This document shows positions 1 through 6,359 of a stretch of DNA of 8,801 nt, in pieces. The notes under the pieces were generated by a model. That model had not been told where the DNA came from, ran no database searches, and saw nothing but the letters and a program-made list of their open reading frames with translations. Source of the stretch: an uncultured Roseburia sp. (GTDB lineage: Bacteria; Bacillota; Clostridia; Lachnospirales; Lachnospiraceae); NCBI GenBank assembly GCA_900548205.1, contig URJS01000084.1, positions 1-8,801 of the forward strand, given 5' to 3'. Within the stretch, counting starts at the first letter, position 1. Each line of letters begins with the position of its first letter. Both the position numbers and the translations under genes were made by a program.

Positions 1-52
1 AGGCTGAAAATTCATTCTGCGCCATTATGCTGAAAGTGAACGAGACAGTACA

Positions 53-424
53 CTAGGGCTTCCCGGCATTAATATGACGCTTGATCGCCTCGAAGCTCTC
101 TTTGCTGACGTCATGCTCGATCTTGCAGGCGTCCTCCGCAGCAACGCGCGGGTCCACCCCAAGCATCATCAGCCAGCCGGAAAGGATGGTATGTCTCTCA
201 TAAATCTTTTCTGCAACCTCAAGTCCGGAGGCAGTCAGGTGGATATAACCCTCCGGACTGACGGTAATATAACCGTTTTCACGCAAATTCTTCATGGCAA
301 CGCTCACACTCGGTTTTTTGAAATTCATTTCATTTGCAATATCGACAGAGCGAACATTGCCCAGTCTGTGATTTAATACTAAAATCGTCTCCAAATAATT
401 CTCGGTAGATTCGTTCATGACCAT
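53..424 (-). CDS. DtxR/MntR-family metal-dependent transcriptional repressor
   Basis: This 123-residue protein is a probable metal-sensing repressor that binds DNA when loaded with Fe2+ or Mn2+. An N-terminal winged helix (about residues 5-65, with the helix-turn-helix around VRSVDIANEMNF and KPSVSVAMKNL) is followed by a metal-binding and dimerisation domain. There is no C-terminal SH3/FeoA domain, so it resembles short MntR-type members. Aligned from memory to Bacillus subtilis MntR, the ligand positions D8, E11, H77, E99, E102 and H103 become N9, E12, H78, C100, E103 and H104. The cysteine matches DtxR/IdeR rather than MntR, which hints at iron, but specificity is inference. The reading frame is open back to position 481, but the ATG at 424 is preferred because a strong AGGGAGGT lies 8 nt upstream and the helix begins just after it. 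Its own promoter lies within the longer frame, which also argues for 424. It is divergent from the acetyltransferase gene, and its targets are not visible here. Confidence 0.88.
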   Translation of the reverse strand: MVMNESTENYLETILVLNHRLGNVRSVDIANEMNFKKPSVSVAMKNLRENGYITVSPEGYIHLTASGLEVAEKIYERHTILSGWLMMLGVDPRVAAEDACKIEHDVSKESFEAIKRHINAGKP

Positions 425-432
425 TCCCCGAT

Positions 433-440
433 ACCTCCCT
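433..440 (-). promoter_or_regulatory. Ribosome binding site of the DtxR-family gene
   Basis: AGGGAGGT on the minus strand lies 8 nt before the ATG at 424. It decides the start codon against the upstream in-frame ATG at 481, which has no comparable site and lies at the -35 element of the predicted promoter. Confidence 0.8.
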
Positions 441-452
441 TCTGTTTCTGAT

Positions 453-481
453 AGTATACCATACAACCTATGCTTTGACAA
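453..481 (-). promoter_or_regulatory. Predicted sigma-A promoter of the DtxR-family gene
   Basis: On the minus strand TTGTCA (476-481) and TATACT (453-458) are separated by exactly 17 bp, each one mismatch from consensus. Transcription would begin near 446, about 20 nt before the start codon. The -10 lies in an imperfect palindrome, TGGTATACTA, a possible place for autorepression; no operator consensus was tested. Confidence 0.65.
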
Positions 482-507
482 AGTTTTTCCTCAAATAAAT
501 ATGACGG

Positions 508-536
508 TTGCGAAAACCCTCCGACAGCCTTATACT
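508..536 (+). promoter_or_regulatory. Predicted sigma-A promoter of the acetyltransferase-recU unit
   Basis: TTGCGA (508-513) and TATACT (531-536) are separated by 17 bp on the plus strand, giving a start near 543 and a leader of about 44 nt. The element is flanked by a 6-bp inverted repeat, AAAACC (513-518) and GGTTTT (537-542). It is back to back with the minus-strand promoter, with 26 bp between the two -35 boxes. Confidence 0.55.
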
Positions 537-586
537 GGTTTTAGCATAAATAACAGGAAAGCAGTATCAGGAATGGAGGAAATATC

Positions 587-1846
587 ATGATCGTGCGAAA
601 AATACGTCCCGAGGAGTTAAAAAGAACAAAAGAATTATTTGCGGCAGCCTTTCACACTGTATATGAAAATGAGAAAGCGCCGCTTGCCGTTTATGAGGAC
701 GTCTGTAAAAATCCGAAAACGAGGGAGGACGTCTGTCCGCTTGATAAATATGCAGCATTGGAGGAGGACGATCAGACGATGATGAGCTGTCTTTCTGTCA
801 TCCGCTATCCAATGAACTTTGACGGTCACACCGTTGTAATGGCAGGCATCGGCGGCGTATCCTCGCTGCCGCAATATCGCAGGCGGGGCGGTATACGCGC
901 CTGCTTTGAAAAAATGCTGCCGGAGCTTTATCAGGAGGACGTTGTTTTTTCCTGTCTTTATCCGTTTTCTACAGAATATTACAGGAAATTCGGCTATGAG
1001 ATGAGCCCGCAGCTATCCGCCTATGAATGGAAGCTTTCCTTTCTTCCTGCCGAAAACACAGGCGGACACTGTGTCCTCGTGGACGCTTCCAACAGAATGA
1101 ACCTGCTGCCGGATGTGAAGCGAATCGACAAGGTCTGGCAGAAGAACTATAATCTGATGATCTGCGGCGAGGAATGGGAATATCGCTTTATCACAGAAGC
1201 AAATCCCTATCAGACCGGTTCTTATACTTATCTTTATTATAAGGAGGACGGTACGCCCACCGCTTATCTGACCTTCCACAGTGAGGATACTCCAAACGGA
1301 AAAGTGATCGCTGCAACAAGGCTCCTTTTTACCGATGTCTGCGGTCTGCTTGGTCTGCTTACCTTAATGAGGGCCTTTGCGAGCGATTACACAGCCGTTC
1401 GTTTTACTCTGCCGGAGGACTGTGAAATAGAGCCTCTGATTCCGGAGCTTTCTTTGAATGCCTGCACGAGAACGCGCAGAAATATGGGAATGGTTCGCGT
1501 GATCCATGTACAAAAGGCACTGGAGCTGGCACGCTATCAGGGAAGCGGAACGCTCACGCTTCGGATCTTAGATGAACAGATTGCGGAAAATAATGGTGTT
1601 TTTTCTGTGAGCTTTGAGCAGAACAGGGCAGTGTGCGTCAAGCGTCTGCCGGCAGAGGAAAAGGCACAGCTTTCGATGACGATCCAGGATTTTTCAAGAT
1701 TTATCATCGGTGCGTTTGGAACAGAGACGATGCCTTTTTGCAGGCAGCTTGTGTGGGAGGGCAAGGGCGCTCCCGATGCAGCTTCCCTTGCACAGCTTGG
1801 CAGGGTATTTTATAAAAAGCCATGCTGCCTGATGGAAAATTTTTAA
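587..1846 (+). CDS. Eis-like GNAT family N-acetyltransferase
   Basis: This 419-residue protein has the length and layout of the Eis (enhanced intracellular survival) family: two GNAT-fold regions followed by a C-terminal SCP2-like domain. It would transfer acetyl from acetyl-CoA to an amine; the substrate cannot be read from sequence. The acetyl-CoA pyrophosphate loop is QYRRRGGIR (residues 96-104), preceded by the strand VMAGIGGVSSLP. The family hallmark LYPFS..YYRKFGYE (about 124-138) supplies Y132, which aligns with the proposed general acid Tyr126 of Mycobacterium tuberculosis Eis. The chain ends in Phe, as Eis does, where the terminal carboxylate is the proposed base. The C-terminal part (about 300-419) includes DFSRFIIGAFG, typical of the SCP2-like domain. 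The ATG at 587 follows GGAGGA (575-580) by 6 nt. recU follows 23 bp downstream, so they probably share a transcript. Family assignment is strong; a role in aminoglycoside acetylation is possible but unproven. Confidence 0.88.
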   Translation: MIVRKIRPEELKRTKELFAAAFHTVYENEKAPLAVYEDVCKNPKTREDVCPLDKYAALEEDDQTMMSCLSVIRYPMNFDGHTVVMAGIGGVSSLPQYRRRGGIRACFEKMLPELYQEDVVFSCLYPFSTEYYRKFGYEMSPQLSAYEWKLSFLPAENTGGHCVLVDASNRMNLLPDVKRIDKVWQKNYNLMICGEEWEYRFITEANPYQTGSYTYLYYKEDGTPTAYLTFHSEDTPNGKVIAATRLLFTDVCGLLGLLTLMRAFASDYTAVRFTLPEDCEIEPLIPELSLNACTRTRRNMGMVRVIHVQKALELARYQGSGTLTLRILDEQIAENNGVFSVSFEQNRAVCVKRLPAEEKAQLSMTIQDFSRFIIGAFGTETMPFCRQLVWEGKGAPDAASLAQLGRVFYKKPCCLMENF

Positions 1847-1869
1847 AGTACGCAGGAGAAGCATAAGTA

Positions 1870-2403
1870 ATGGCAACATGGAATTCAAGGGGCTTAAGAG
1901 GCTCAACCTTAGAGGAATTTATTAACCGGACGAATGAGACCTATCTGGCGAACGGACTTGCACTGATCCAAAAGGTCCCGACGCCGATCACGCCGATCAG
2001 AATTGATAAGGAGACGCGTCACATCACGCTGGCATATTTCGACCAAAAGAGTACCGTCGATTATATCGGCGCCGTACAGGGGATCCCGATCTGCTTTGAC
2101 GCAAAGGAATGCAATACCGATACGTTTCCGCTTCAAAATATCCATGAGCATCAGGTCGCGTTTATGGAAAATTTTGAAAAGCAGGGAGGGGTGGGATTTT
2201 TTCTGATCAGCTATACGAACCGCGATGTATTTTATTATCTGCGGCTCGCAAAGCTTTTGGAATTTTGGAACAGGGCGAGAGAGGGCGGCCGCAAAAGCTT
2301 CCGCTATGAGGAGCTGGAATCCGATTTTTTCCTCGGAAAAAGCCGCGGTGTACTTGTACCCTATCTGGATGCGCTGCAAAAAGATTTATTGACGAGGGAT
2401 TGA
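1870..2403 (+). CDS. recU: Holliday junction resolvase RecU
   Basis: RecU is the Firmicutes endonuclease that cleaves Holliday junctions during recombinational repair and chromosome segregation, functionally like RuvC elsewhere. The 177-residue chain shows the family pattern in order: GSTLEEFINRTNETY (11-25), AxIQKVPTPI (31-40), the nuclease motif STVDY (D64), then FDAKE (D77, K79, E80) and PLQNIHEHQ (87-95). These are the acidic and lysine residues of the PD-(D/E)XK-like active site. The later GGVGFFLISY and FYYL strands also match. The ATG at 1870 has AGGAGA (1854-1859) 10 nt upstream, a slightly long spacing, and the first codons begin the conserved N-terminal motif. In Bacillus and many relatives recU lies beside ponA (a penicillin-binding protein gene); here it sits between an Eis-like gene and the histidine operon. 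No clear hairpin terminator follows. The -35 box of the his promoter overlaps its stop codon. Confidence 0.93.
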   Translation: MATWNSRGLRGSTLEEFINRTNETYLANGLALIQKVPTPITPIRIDKETRHITLAYFDQKSTVDYIGAVQGIPICFDAKECNTDTFPLQNIHEHQVAFMENFEKQGGVGFFLISYTNRDVFYYLRLAKLLEFWNRAREGGRKSFRYEELESDFFLGKSRGVLVPYLDALQKDLLTRD

Positions 2404-2428
2404 CAAGCTTCCGTTTCTTTTTTATAAT
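2400..2428 (+). promoter_or_regulatory. Perfect-consensus sigma-A promoter of the his operon
   Basis: TTGACA (2400-2405) and TATAAT (2423-2428) are separated by exactly 17 bp, so both hexamers and the spacing match the consensus. The -35 overlaps the recU stop codon (TGA, 2401-2403). Predicted transcription start is about 2434-2436, leaving a leader of about 85 nt before hisZ. That is too short for a T-box, and no histidine-rich leader peptide is seen. A promoter this strong for a biosynthetic operon suggests control by a repressor rather than a weak promoter. Confidence 0.85.
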
Positions 2429-2443
2429 AAATAAAATTTCACT

Positions 2444-2467
2444 TGCTAATATGATACCAGATTAGCA
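2444..2467. repeat. Inverted repeat in the hisZ leader, candidate operator
   Basis: TGCTAAT (2444-2450) and ATTAGCA (2461-2467) form a perfect 7-bp inverted repeat with a 10-nt spacer, just downstream of the predicted transcription start. Overlapping its right arm, TTAGCATACTAA (2462-2473) is a second, near-palindromic 12-mer. The spacing of its TTAG and CTAA halves (8 bp) is the same as the CTAG halves of the TrpR operator. TrpR-family HisR/YerC repressors have been proposed for Firmicutes his genes, so an operator is plausible; this is inference. As RNA the stem is weak and lacks a U-run, so it is not a terminator. Confidence 0.45.
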
Positions 2468-2505
2468 TACTAAAGTATTGGGATTCAGTTTCAGGAAAAC
2501 AGCGG

Positions 2506-2512
2506 AAAGGAG
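2506..2512 (+). promoter_or_regulatory. Ribosome binding site of hisZ
   Basis: AAAGGAG lies 6 nt before the ATG at 2519. A second GGAGG (2514-2518) abuts the start codon directly and is too close to be the main site. AGCGGA occurs twice here (2501-2506 and 2511-2516). Confidence 0.7.
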
Positions 2513-2518
2513 CGGAGG

Positions 2519-3715
2519 ATGAACAGACAGTTGCTTCACACGCCAGAGGGTGTCAGGGATATTTGTGACGAAGAATGTGAAAAAAAGCTTGCGCTTGAGG
2601 ATACGCTGCACCAGATCATGGTGCGCTATGGCTATCGCCCGATCCAAACGCCTACCTTTGAGTTTTTCGACATGTTCGGTCATGAAATCGGTACAACGCC
2701 CGCCCAAAATCTGTATAAATTTTTTGACCGTGAGGGCAATACACTTGTGCTGCGGCCTGATGTGACGCCCTCGGTCGCGCGCTGCGCGGCAAAATATTAC
2801 AGCGCAGAGCACTTCCCGCTTCGGCTTTGCTATATGGGCAATATTTTCATCAATAACAGCAGCTATCAGGGGCGGCTGAAGGAATGTACGCAGCTTGGTG
2901 CAGAGCTGATCGGTGATTCCTCCGCAGCTGCGGATGCAGAGCTGCTTGCGATGGCGGTCGCCTGTTTTCAGGCAGCCGGGTTAAAGGAATTCTTTATCAG
3001 CGTCGGACACGCCGATTTTATTCATGCATTAGCGGAGGCGGCGGGGCTAGGGGAGGAACAGACGAGTCAGCTTTTGACGTCTCTCTCCAATAAAAATTTT
3101 TTTGGCGTGGAGGCGCTTTTTAAGCCGCTGCAGCTTGAGCCTCACTTAAACGCTCTGTTTGGACTGCTTGGAAATTTTCATGCAAATGAAAACGGTCTGG
3201 CGGAAGCGCGCGGTCACGCTGCAGACTATCCAAGGATCAAACGAGTGGTGGATTATCTGTTTGAGCTGCATGAGCTGTTAAAGGTCTATGACATTACACG
3301 CTATGTTTCCTTTGATCTTGGGAGCGTCAGTGATTATCGCTATTACACCGGGATCATATTTACAGGCTATACGCTTGGCAGCGGCGCGCCGGTCTTAAGG
3401 GGCGGACGCTACGACAGGCTGCTTTCCTGCTTTGGCAAGGAGGCAGCTGCGATCGGCTTTGCCGTTGTCATTGACCGCCTGATGGACGCGCTTTTCCGTC
3501 AGGGTGTTGACATACCGCTGCACAGGGAGACGATTCTTTTAGTCTATGAGCCGTCAGGATGTGCACAGGCAATCAGAGAGGCTGAGAAGCTGCGCGGAGA
3601 GGGAATGTCGGTTGCGCTCGCTCCGATGCCGGAAGGAACAGCAGCAGATGACCTGCCCGCTTACGCACAAAAGCGCAGGATGAAATTATTGTTTTTATCG
3701 TGTATAAACGATTGA
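2519..3715 (+). CDS. hisZ: ATP phosphoribosyltransferase regulatory subunit HisZ
   Basis: HisZ is a catalytically silent paralogue of histidyl-tRNA synthetase that assembles with short HisG, activates it and carries the histidine feedback site. The 398-residue chain keeps the class II synthetase core: LHTPEGVRD (6-14), LRPDVTPSVAR (78-88), a motif-2-like region (about 104-131), DYRYYTGIIF (272-281), GGRYD (295-299) and the motif-3-like IGFAVVIDRL (312-321). The synthetase reading is disfavoured because the motif 2 FRxE signature is replaced by FINN (110-113) and the HisS motif LVRGLDYYTG is changed before YYTG. After the core there is only a stub (about 338-398) of an anticodon-binding-like domain, which fits HisZ length. 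The gene heads the his operon with hisG 12 bp downstream, which settles the assignment. Loss of the motif 2 arginine is a stronger degeneration than in the B. subtilis HisZ I recall. Confidence 0.93.
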   Translation: MNRQLLHTPEGVRDICDEECEKKLALEDTLHQIMVRYGYRPIQTPTFEFFDMFGHEIGTTPAQNLYKFFDREGNTLVLRPDVTPSVARCAAKYYSAEHFPLRLCYMGNIFINNSSYQGRLKECTQLGAELIGDSSAAADAELLAMAVACFQAAGLKEFFISVGHADFIHALAEAAGLGEEQTSQLLTSLSNKNFFGVEALFKPLQLEPHLNALFGLLGNFHANENGLAEARGHAADYPRIKRVVDYLFELHELLKVYDITRYVSFDLGSVSDYRYYTGIIFTGYTLGSGAPVLRGGRYDRLLSCFGKEAAAIGFAVVIDRLMDALFRQGVDIPLHRETILLVYEPSGCAQAIREAEKLRGEGMSVALAPMPEGTAADDLPAYAQKRRMKLLFLSCIND

Positions 3716-3727
3716 ACGGAGGCAGAG

Positions 3728-4384
3728 ATGGAGGATCAAAGATACCTTACGTTTGCACTCGGAAAGGGAAGACTGGCGCGGCAGACCCTTGCGCTGTTTG
3801 AGCGGATCGGAATTACCTGTGAAGCGATCGACGATAACGATACGCGCAGACTGATCTTTGTAAACGAAGCATTAAGGCTTAAATTTTTTCTTGCAAAAGG
3901 ACCGGATGTGCCCACTTATGTGGAATACGGCGCGGCAGACATCGGCGTGGTCGGAAAGGACACGATTTTAGAGGAACGCCGAAACGTTTACGAGGTGCTT
4001 GATCTTGGCTTCGGCAAATGCCGTATGTGTATCTGCGGACCGAAAAGTGCACAGGAGCTTTTGAAAAATCATCGCCTGATCCGCGTGGCAACAAAATATC
4101 CGCAGATTGCGAAAGAATATTTCTGGGAGAAAAAGCACCAGACGGTAGAGATCATTAAGCTCAACGGCTCGATCGAGCTTGCGCCGATCGTGGGGCTTTC
4201 GGACGTCATCTGCGATATTGTGGAGACCGGCTCCACGCTGCGGGAAAACGGTCTTTTGGTGCTGGAGGAGGTATGCCCGCTCTCCGCACGCCTGATCGTC
4301 AATCAGGTCAGTATGAAAATGGAGCATGTGCGTATCACAAAAATTATTTCTGATCTGAAAACGGTCATGGAGGAGCAGACATGA
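3728..4384 (+). CDS. hisG: ATP phosphoribosyltransferase catalytic subunit, short form
   Basis: HisG condenses ATP with PRPP to form phosphoribosyl-ATP, the committed cytosolic step of histidine synthesis. At 218 residues it is the short form, which lacks the C-terminal ACT-like regulatory domain and needs HisZ, encoded immediately upstream. Visible landmarks are FALGKGRL (9-16), DVPTYVEYGAADIGVVGKD (60-78), RVATKYPQIAKEYF (119-132) and the PRPP-binding loop DIVETGSTLRENGL (163-176). Near the end SARLIVNQVSMK (186-197) matches the usual ARLIVNRASxK with small changes. GGAGG (3718-3722) lies 5 nt before the ATG. The stop codon overlaps the hisD start (ATGA at 4381-4384), a classic sign of translational coupling. 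Confidence 0.97.
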   Translation: MEDQRYLTFALGKGRLARQTLALFERIGITCEAIDDNDTRRLIFVNEALRLKFFLAKGPDVPTYVEYGAADIGVVGKDTILEERRNVYEVLDLGFGKCRMCICGPKSAQELLKNHRLIRVATKYPQIAKEYFWEKKHQTVEIIKLNGSIELAPIVGLSDVICDIVETGSTLRENGLLVLEEVCPLSARLIVNQVSMKMEHVRITKIISDLKTVMEEQT

Positions 4385-5673
4385 AAATCTTAACATTAAC
4401 AGAGGAGACAAAGAGCAGCCTGTCAGAAACACTCTCAAAACGAAGTCCAAACGCCTACGGCGCGTTTGAAAAACAGGTGGGCGAGATTCTTCTTGCCGTA
4501 AGAGAAAGAGGCGATGCCGCTGTGATCGCCTATACCAACCAATACGACGGAGCGTCTCTTACCAAAGAGCAGCTTGCCGTGACGGAGGAGGAGATCAGGG
4601 AGGCTTATGCGCAGGTGGATCAGGAGCTTCTCTGCGTCATGCAAAGGGCGCTCAAAAACATTCGTGCGTATCATGAAAAGCAGCTTAAGACCTCGTGGTT
4701 TGATTCATCTGCAGACGGTGTGATCCTGGGGCAAAAGCTCACGGCGCTCGATGCCATCGGCGTGTATGTGCCGGGCGGAAAGGCAGTCTACCCCTCCTCG
4801 GTGTTCATGAACGTGATTCCGGCAAAGGTCGCAGGCGTAGGAAAGATCGTGATGACGACCCCGCCCGGGGCTGACGGAAAGATTGCCCCGTTCACGCTTG
4901 TTGCGGCAAGAGAGGCAGGTGTCGATCAAATCTATAAAGCAGGCGGCGCACAGGCGATCGGCGCGCTTGCCTTTGGAACGGAGACGATCCCAAAGGTCGA
5001 TAAAATCGTGGGACCCGGCAATATTTATGTCGCGCTCGCAAAAAAAGCAGTCTTTGGGCATGTGAGCATTGATTCGATCGCAGGACCGAGCGAAATTCTG
5101 GTGCTTGCGGATGAGACTGCAAACCCGCGGTTTGTGGCAGCAGATCTGCTCTCACAGGCAGAGCATGACGAGATGGCGTCTGCCATTCTCATCACAACGA
5201 GCGAAACGCTTGCCGGAGAAGTCGCAAAGGAAGTCCAGACGCTTGCGCAAACGCTCCCAAGACGTGAAATCATCGAGCGCTCGCTGGAAAATTACGGCTG
5301 CATTTTTGTGGCGGACACGATGGAGGCGGCGGTCGCAGCAGCAAATGAAATTGCCTCGGAGCATCTGGAAATCCTCACAAAAAATCCGTTTGAGGTGATG
5401 ACAAAAATCCGCCATGCCGGCGCGATTTTTCTTGGAGAATATGCAAGTGAGCCGCTTGGCGATTATTTGGCAGGACCCAATCACGTTCTTCCGACAAACG
5501 GCACGGCGAAATTCTTTTCGCCGCTTGGCGTAGACGACTTTGTGAAAAAGTCGAGTATCATTTCGTATTCCAGAGAGGCATTGGAAGCAGTTTCCAAGGA
5601 TATTATACAATTTGCGGAATGTGAAAAGCTCACTGCGCATGCAAATTCGATTCGCGTGCGGTTTGAGCAGTAA
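4381..5673 (+). CDS. hisD: Histidinol dehydrogenase
   Basis: HisD performs the last two steps, oxidising L-histidinol through histidinal to L-histidine with two NAD+ and a bound Zn2+. The 430-residue length is typical. The Zn ligands known from Escherichia coli HisD (Q259, H262, D360, H419) correspond to Q259, H262, D361 and H420 here, and the catalytic pair E326-H327 to E327-H328 in ASEHLEI. Other landmarks are GVYVPGGKAVYPSSV (127-141), AGGAQAIGALAFGT (187-200), KIVGPGNIYV (208-217) and the signature from about 231 to 263 with SQAEHDE. LGDYLAGPNHVLPT (359-372) carries D361. All active-site positions are intact, so it should be a working enzyme. GGAGGAG (4369-4375) lies 5 nt before the ATG, inside the end of hisG, and the two genes overlap by 4 bp. 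Confidence 0.98.
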   Translation: MKILTLTEETKSSLSETLSKRSPNAYGAFEKQVGEILLAVRERGDAAVIAYTNQYDGASLTKEQLAVTEEEIREAYAQVDQELLCVMQRALKNIRAYHEKQLKTSWFDSSADGVILGQKLTALDAIGVYVPGGKAVYPSSVFMNVIPAKVAGVGKIVMTTPPGADGKIAPFTLVAAREAGVDQIYKAGGAQAIGALAFGTETIPKVDKIVGPGNIYVALAKKAVFGHVSIDSIAGPSEILVLADETANPRFVAADLLSQAEHDEMASAILITTSETLAGEVAKEVQTLAQTLPRREIIERSLENYGCIFVADTMEAAVAAANEIASEHLEILTKNPFEVMTKIRHAGAIFLGEYASEPLGDYLAGPNHVLPTNGTAKFFSPLGVDDFVKKSSIISYSREALEAVSKDIIQFAECEKLTAHANSIRVRFEQ

Positions 5674-5679
5674 TTTCTA

Positions 5680-5708
5680 TTTTCATTTGAACAGATTCGT
5701 ACTATAAT
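5680..5708 (+). promoter_or_regulatory. Possible internal promoter upstream of hisB
   Basis: The 78-bp hisD-hisB gap is the largest inside the operon. It contains TATAAT (5703-5708), with TTTTCA (5680-5685) 17 bp upstream as a four-of-six -35. Transcription would start near 5715, about 37 nt before hisB. It could give extra transcription of the distal genes. TTGAAC (5687-5692) is only 10 bp from the -10 and cannot be the -35. Confidence 0.45.
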
Positions 5709-5751
5709 AAAAGCACGCTGATTGCAAAGCAGAAAGGGCACGGTTACAAGG

Positions 5752-6339
5752 ATGGACAGGACCGCGGTATATGAGCGAAAAACAAAGGAAACTGAAATCA
5801 GGGCAGAGCTTTTTCTTGACGGAACGGGAGACTGTTCCATGGAAACCGGCATCGGATTTTTTAACCATATGCTGGAGGGCTTTGCACGCCACGGCTTTTT
5901 TGATCTTAAGCTTTCCGTACAGGGAGACCTTGTTGTCGACTGTCATCATACGGTGGAGGATACCGGGATTGTGCTCGGAAACGCAATACGCATCGCGCTT
6001 GGCGATAAGAAAGGCATCCGCCGTTACGGAAGCTGTATCCTGCCGATGGACGAGACGCTGGTGTTATGCGCCGTAGACTTATCGGGGCGCCCGTACCTCG
6101 CCTTTGACGATGCATTTACCGCCGAAAGACTTGGAGAGCTGGATACCGAGATGATACGGGAATTTTTCTATGCGGTCTCTTATACTGCGGGCATGAATCT
6201 TCATCTAAAGGTCTTATCAGGCAAAAACAACCACCATATGGCGGAGGCAATGTTTAAGGCTTTTGCAAGAGCGTTAGCGGAAGCGGTTTCTCTTGACGCG
6301 CGCATCGACGGCGTGCTGTCGACAAAGGGAAGCCTTTAA
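5752..6339 (+). CDS. hisB: Imidazoleglycerol-phosphate dehydratase
   Basis: HisB dehydrates imidazole-glycerol phosphate to imidazole-acetol phosphate using di-manganese sites. The 195-residue chain is the monofunctional form, without the histidinol-phosphatase domain found in enterobacterial HisB. The two metal motifs are intact: DCHHTVEDTG (63-72; H65, H66, E69) and NNHHMAEAMFKAFARAL (159-175; H161, H162, E165). FFNHML (36-41) with H39, and the following RHG with H47, also match the family. The frame is open upstream to a TTG at 5722, but the ATG at 5752 gives exactly the usual length and starts just before the conserved ExxTxET segment. The ribosome site is poor: AAGG abuts the ATG and AAAGGG is 13 nt away. 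The fusion gene follows after 20 bp. Confidence 0.95.
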   Translation: MDRTAVYERKTKETEIRAELFLDGTGDCSMETGIGFFNHMLEGFARHGFFDLKLSVQGDLVVDCHHTVEDTGIVLGNAIRIALGDKKGIRRYGSCILPMDETLVLCAVDLSGRPYLAFDDAFTAERLGELDTEMIREFFYAVSYTAGMNLHLKVLSGKNNHHMAEAMFKAFARALAEAVSLDARIDGVLSTKGSL

Positions 6340-6359
6340 GAGAAAGGTATAAGGCAAGG

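Noticed and set aside
1..25. A minus-strand ATG at 23-25 opening a frame of eight codons to the left edge, downstream of the repressor gene.
   Set aside because: There is no ribosome binding site and too little sequence to judge.
3..56. A plus-strand open frame entering from the left edge and ending at TAG 54-56, tail to tail with the repressor gene, overlapping it by 3 bases.
   Set aside because: Only 17 codons are visible and no family can be recognised. It could be the 3' end of a convergent gene, but chance open reading is as likely.
425..481. N-terminal extension of the DtxR-family protein to the ATG at 481.
   Set aside because: The extension lies over the promoter, has no ribosome site and precedes the first conserved helix; the ATG at 424 has a strong site.
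2404..2423. Intrinsic terminator after recU, suggested by the T-rich run at 2414-2423.
   Set aside because: The preceding stem would be only about four pairs with a wobble, and the run is better explained as part of the promoter spacer.
2434..2518. T-box riboswitch or histidine attenuator in the hisZ leader.
   Set aside because: The leader is only about 85 nt, with no T-box sequence, no histidine-rich short peptide and no terminator stem.
2519..3715. Histidyl-tRNA synthetase (hisS).
   Set aside because: Motif 2 is degenerate, the C-terminal domain is a stub and short hisG follows directly, all pointing to hisZ.
5153..5640. Long minus-strand and alternate-frame open reading frames across hisD, hisB and the other genes.
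   Set aside because: They lie opposite or within genes with clear family motifs, have no recognisable domains and no ribosome sites, so they are shadows of the real coding frames.
5722..5751. Earlier TTG start for hisB adding ten residues.
   Set aside because: There is no ribosome site upstream, and the shorter form has the standard 195-residue length.
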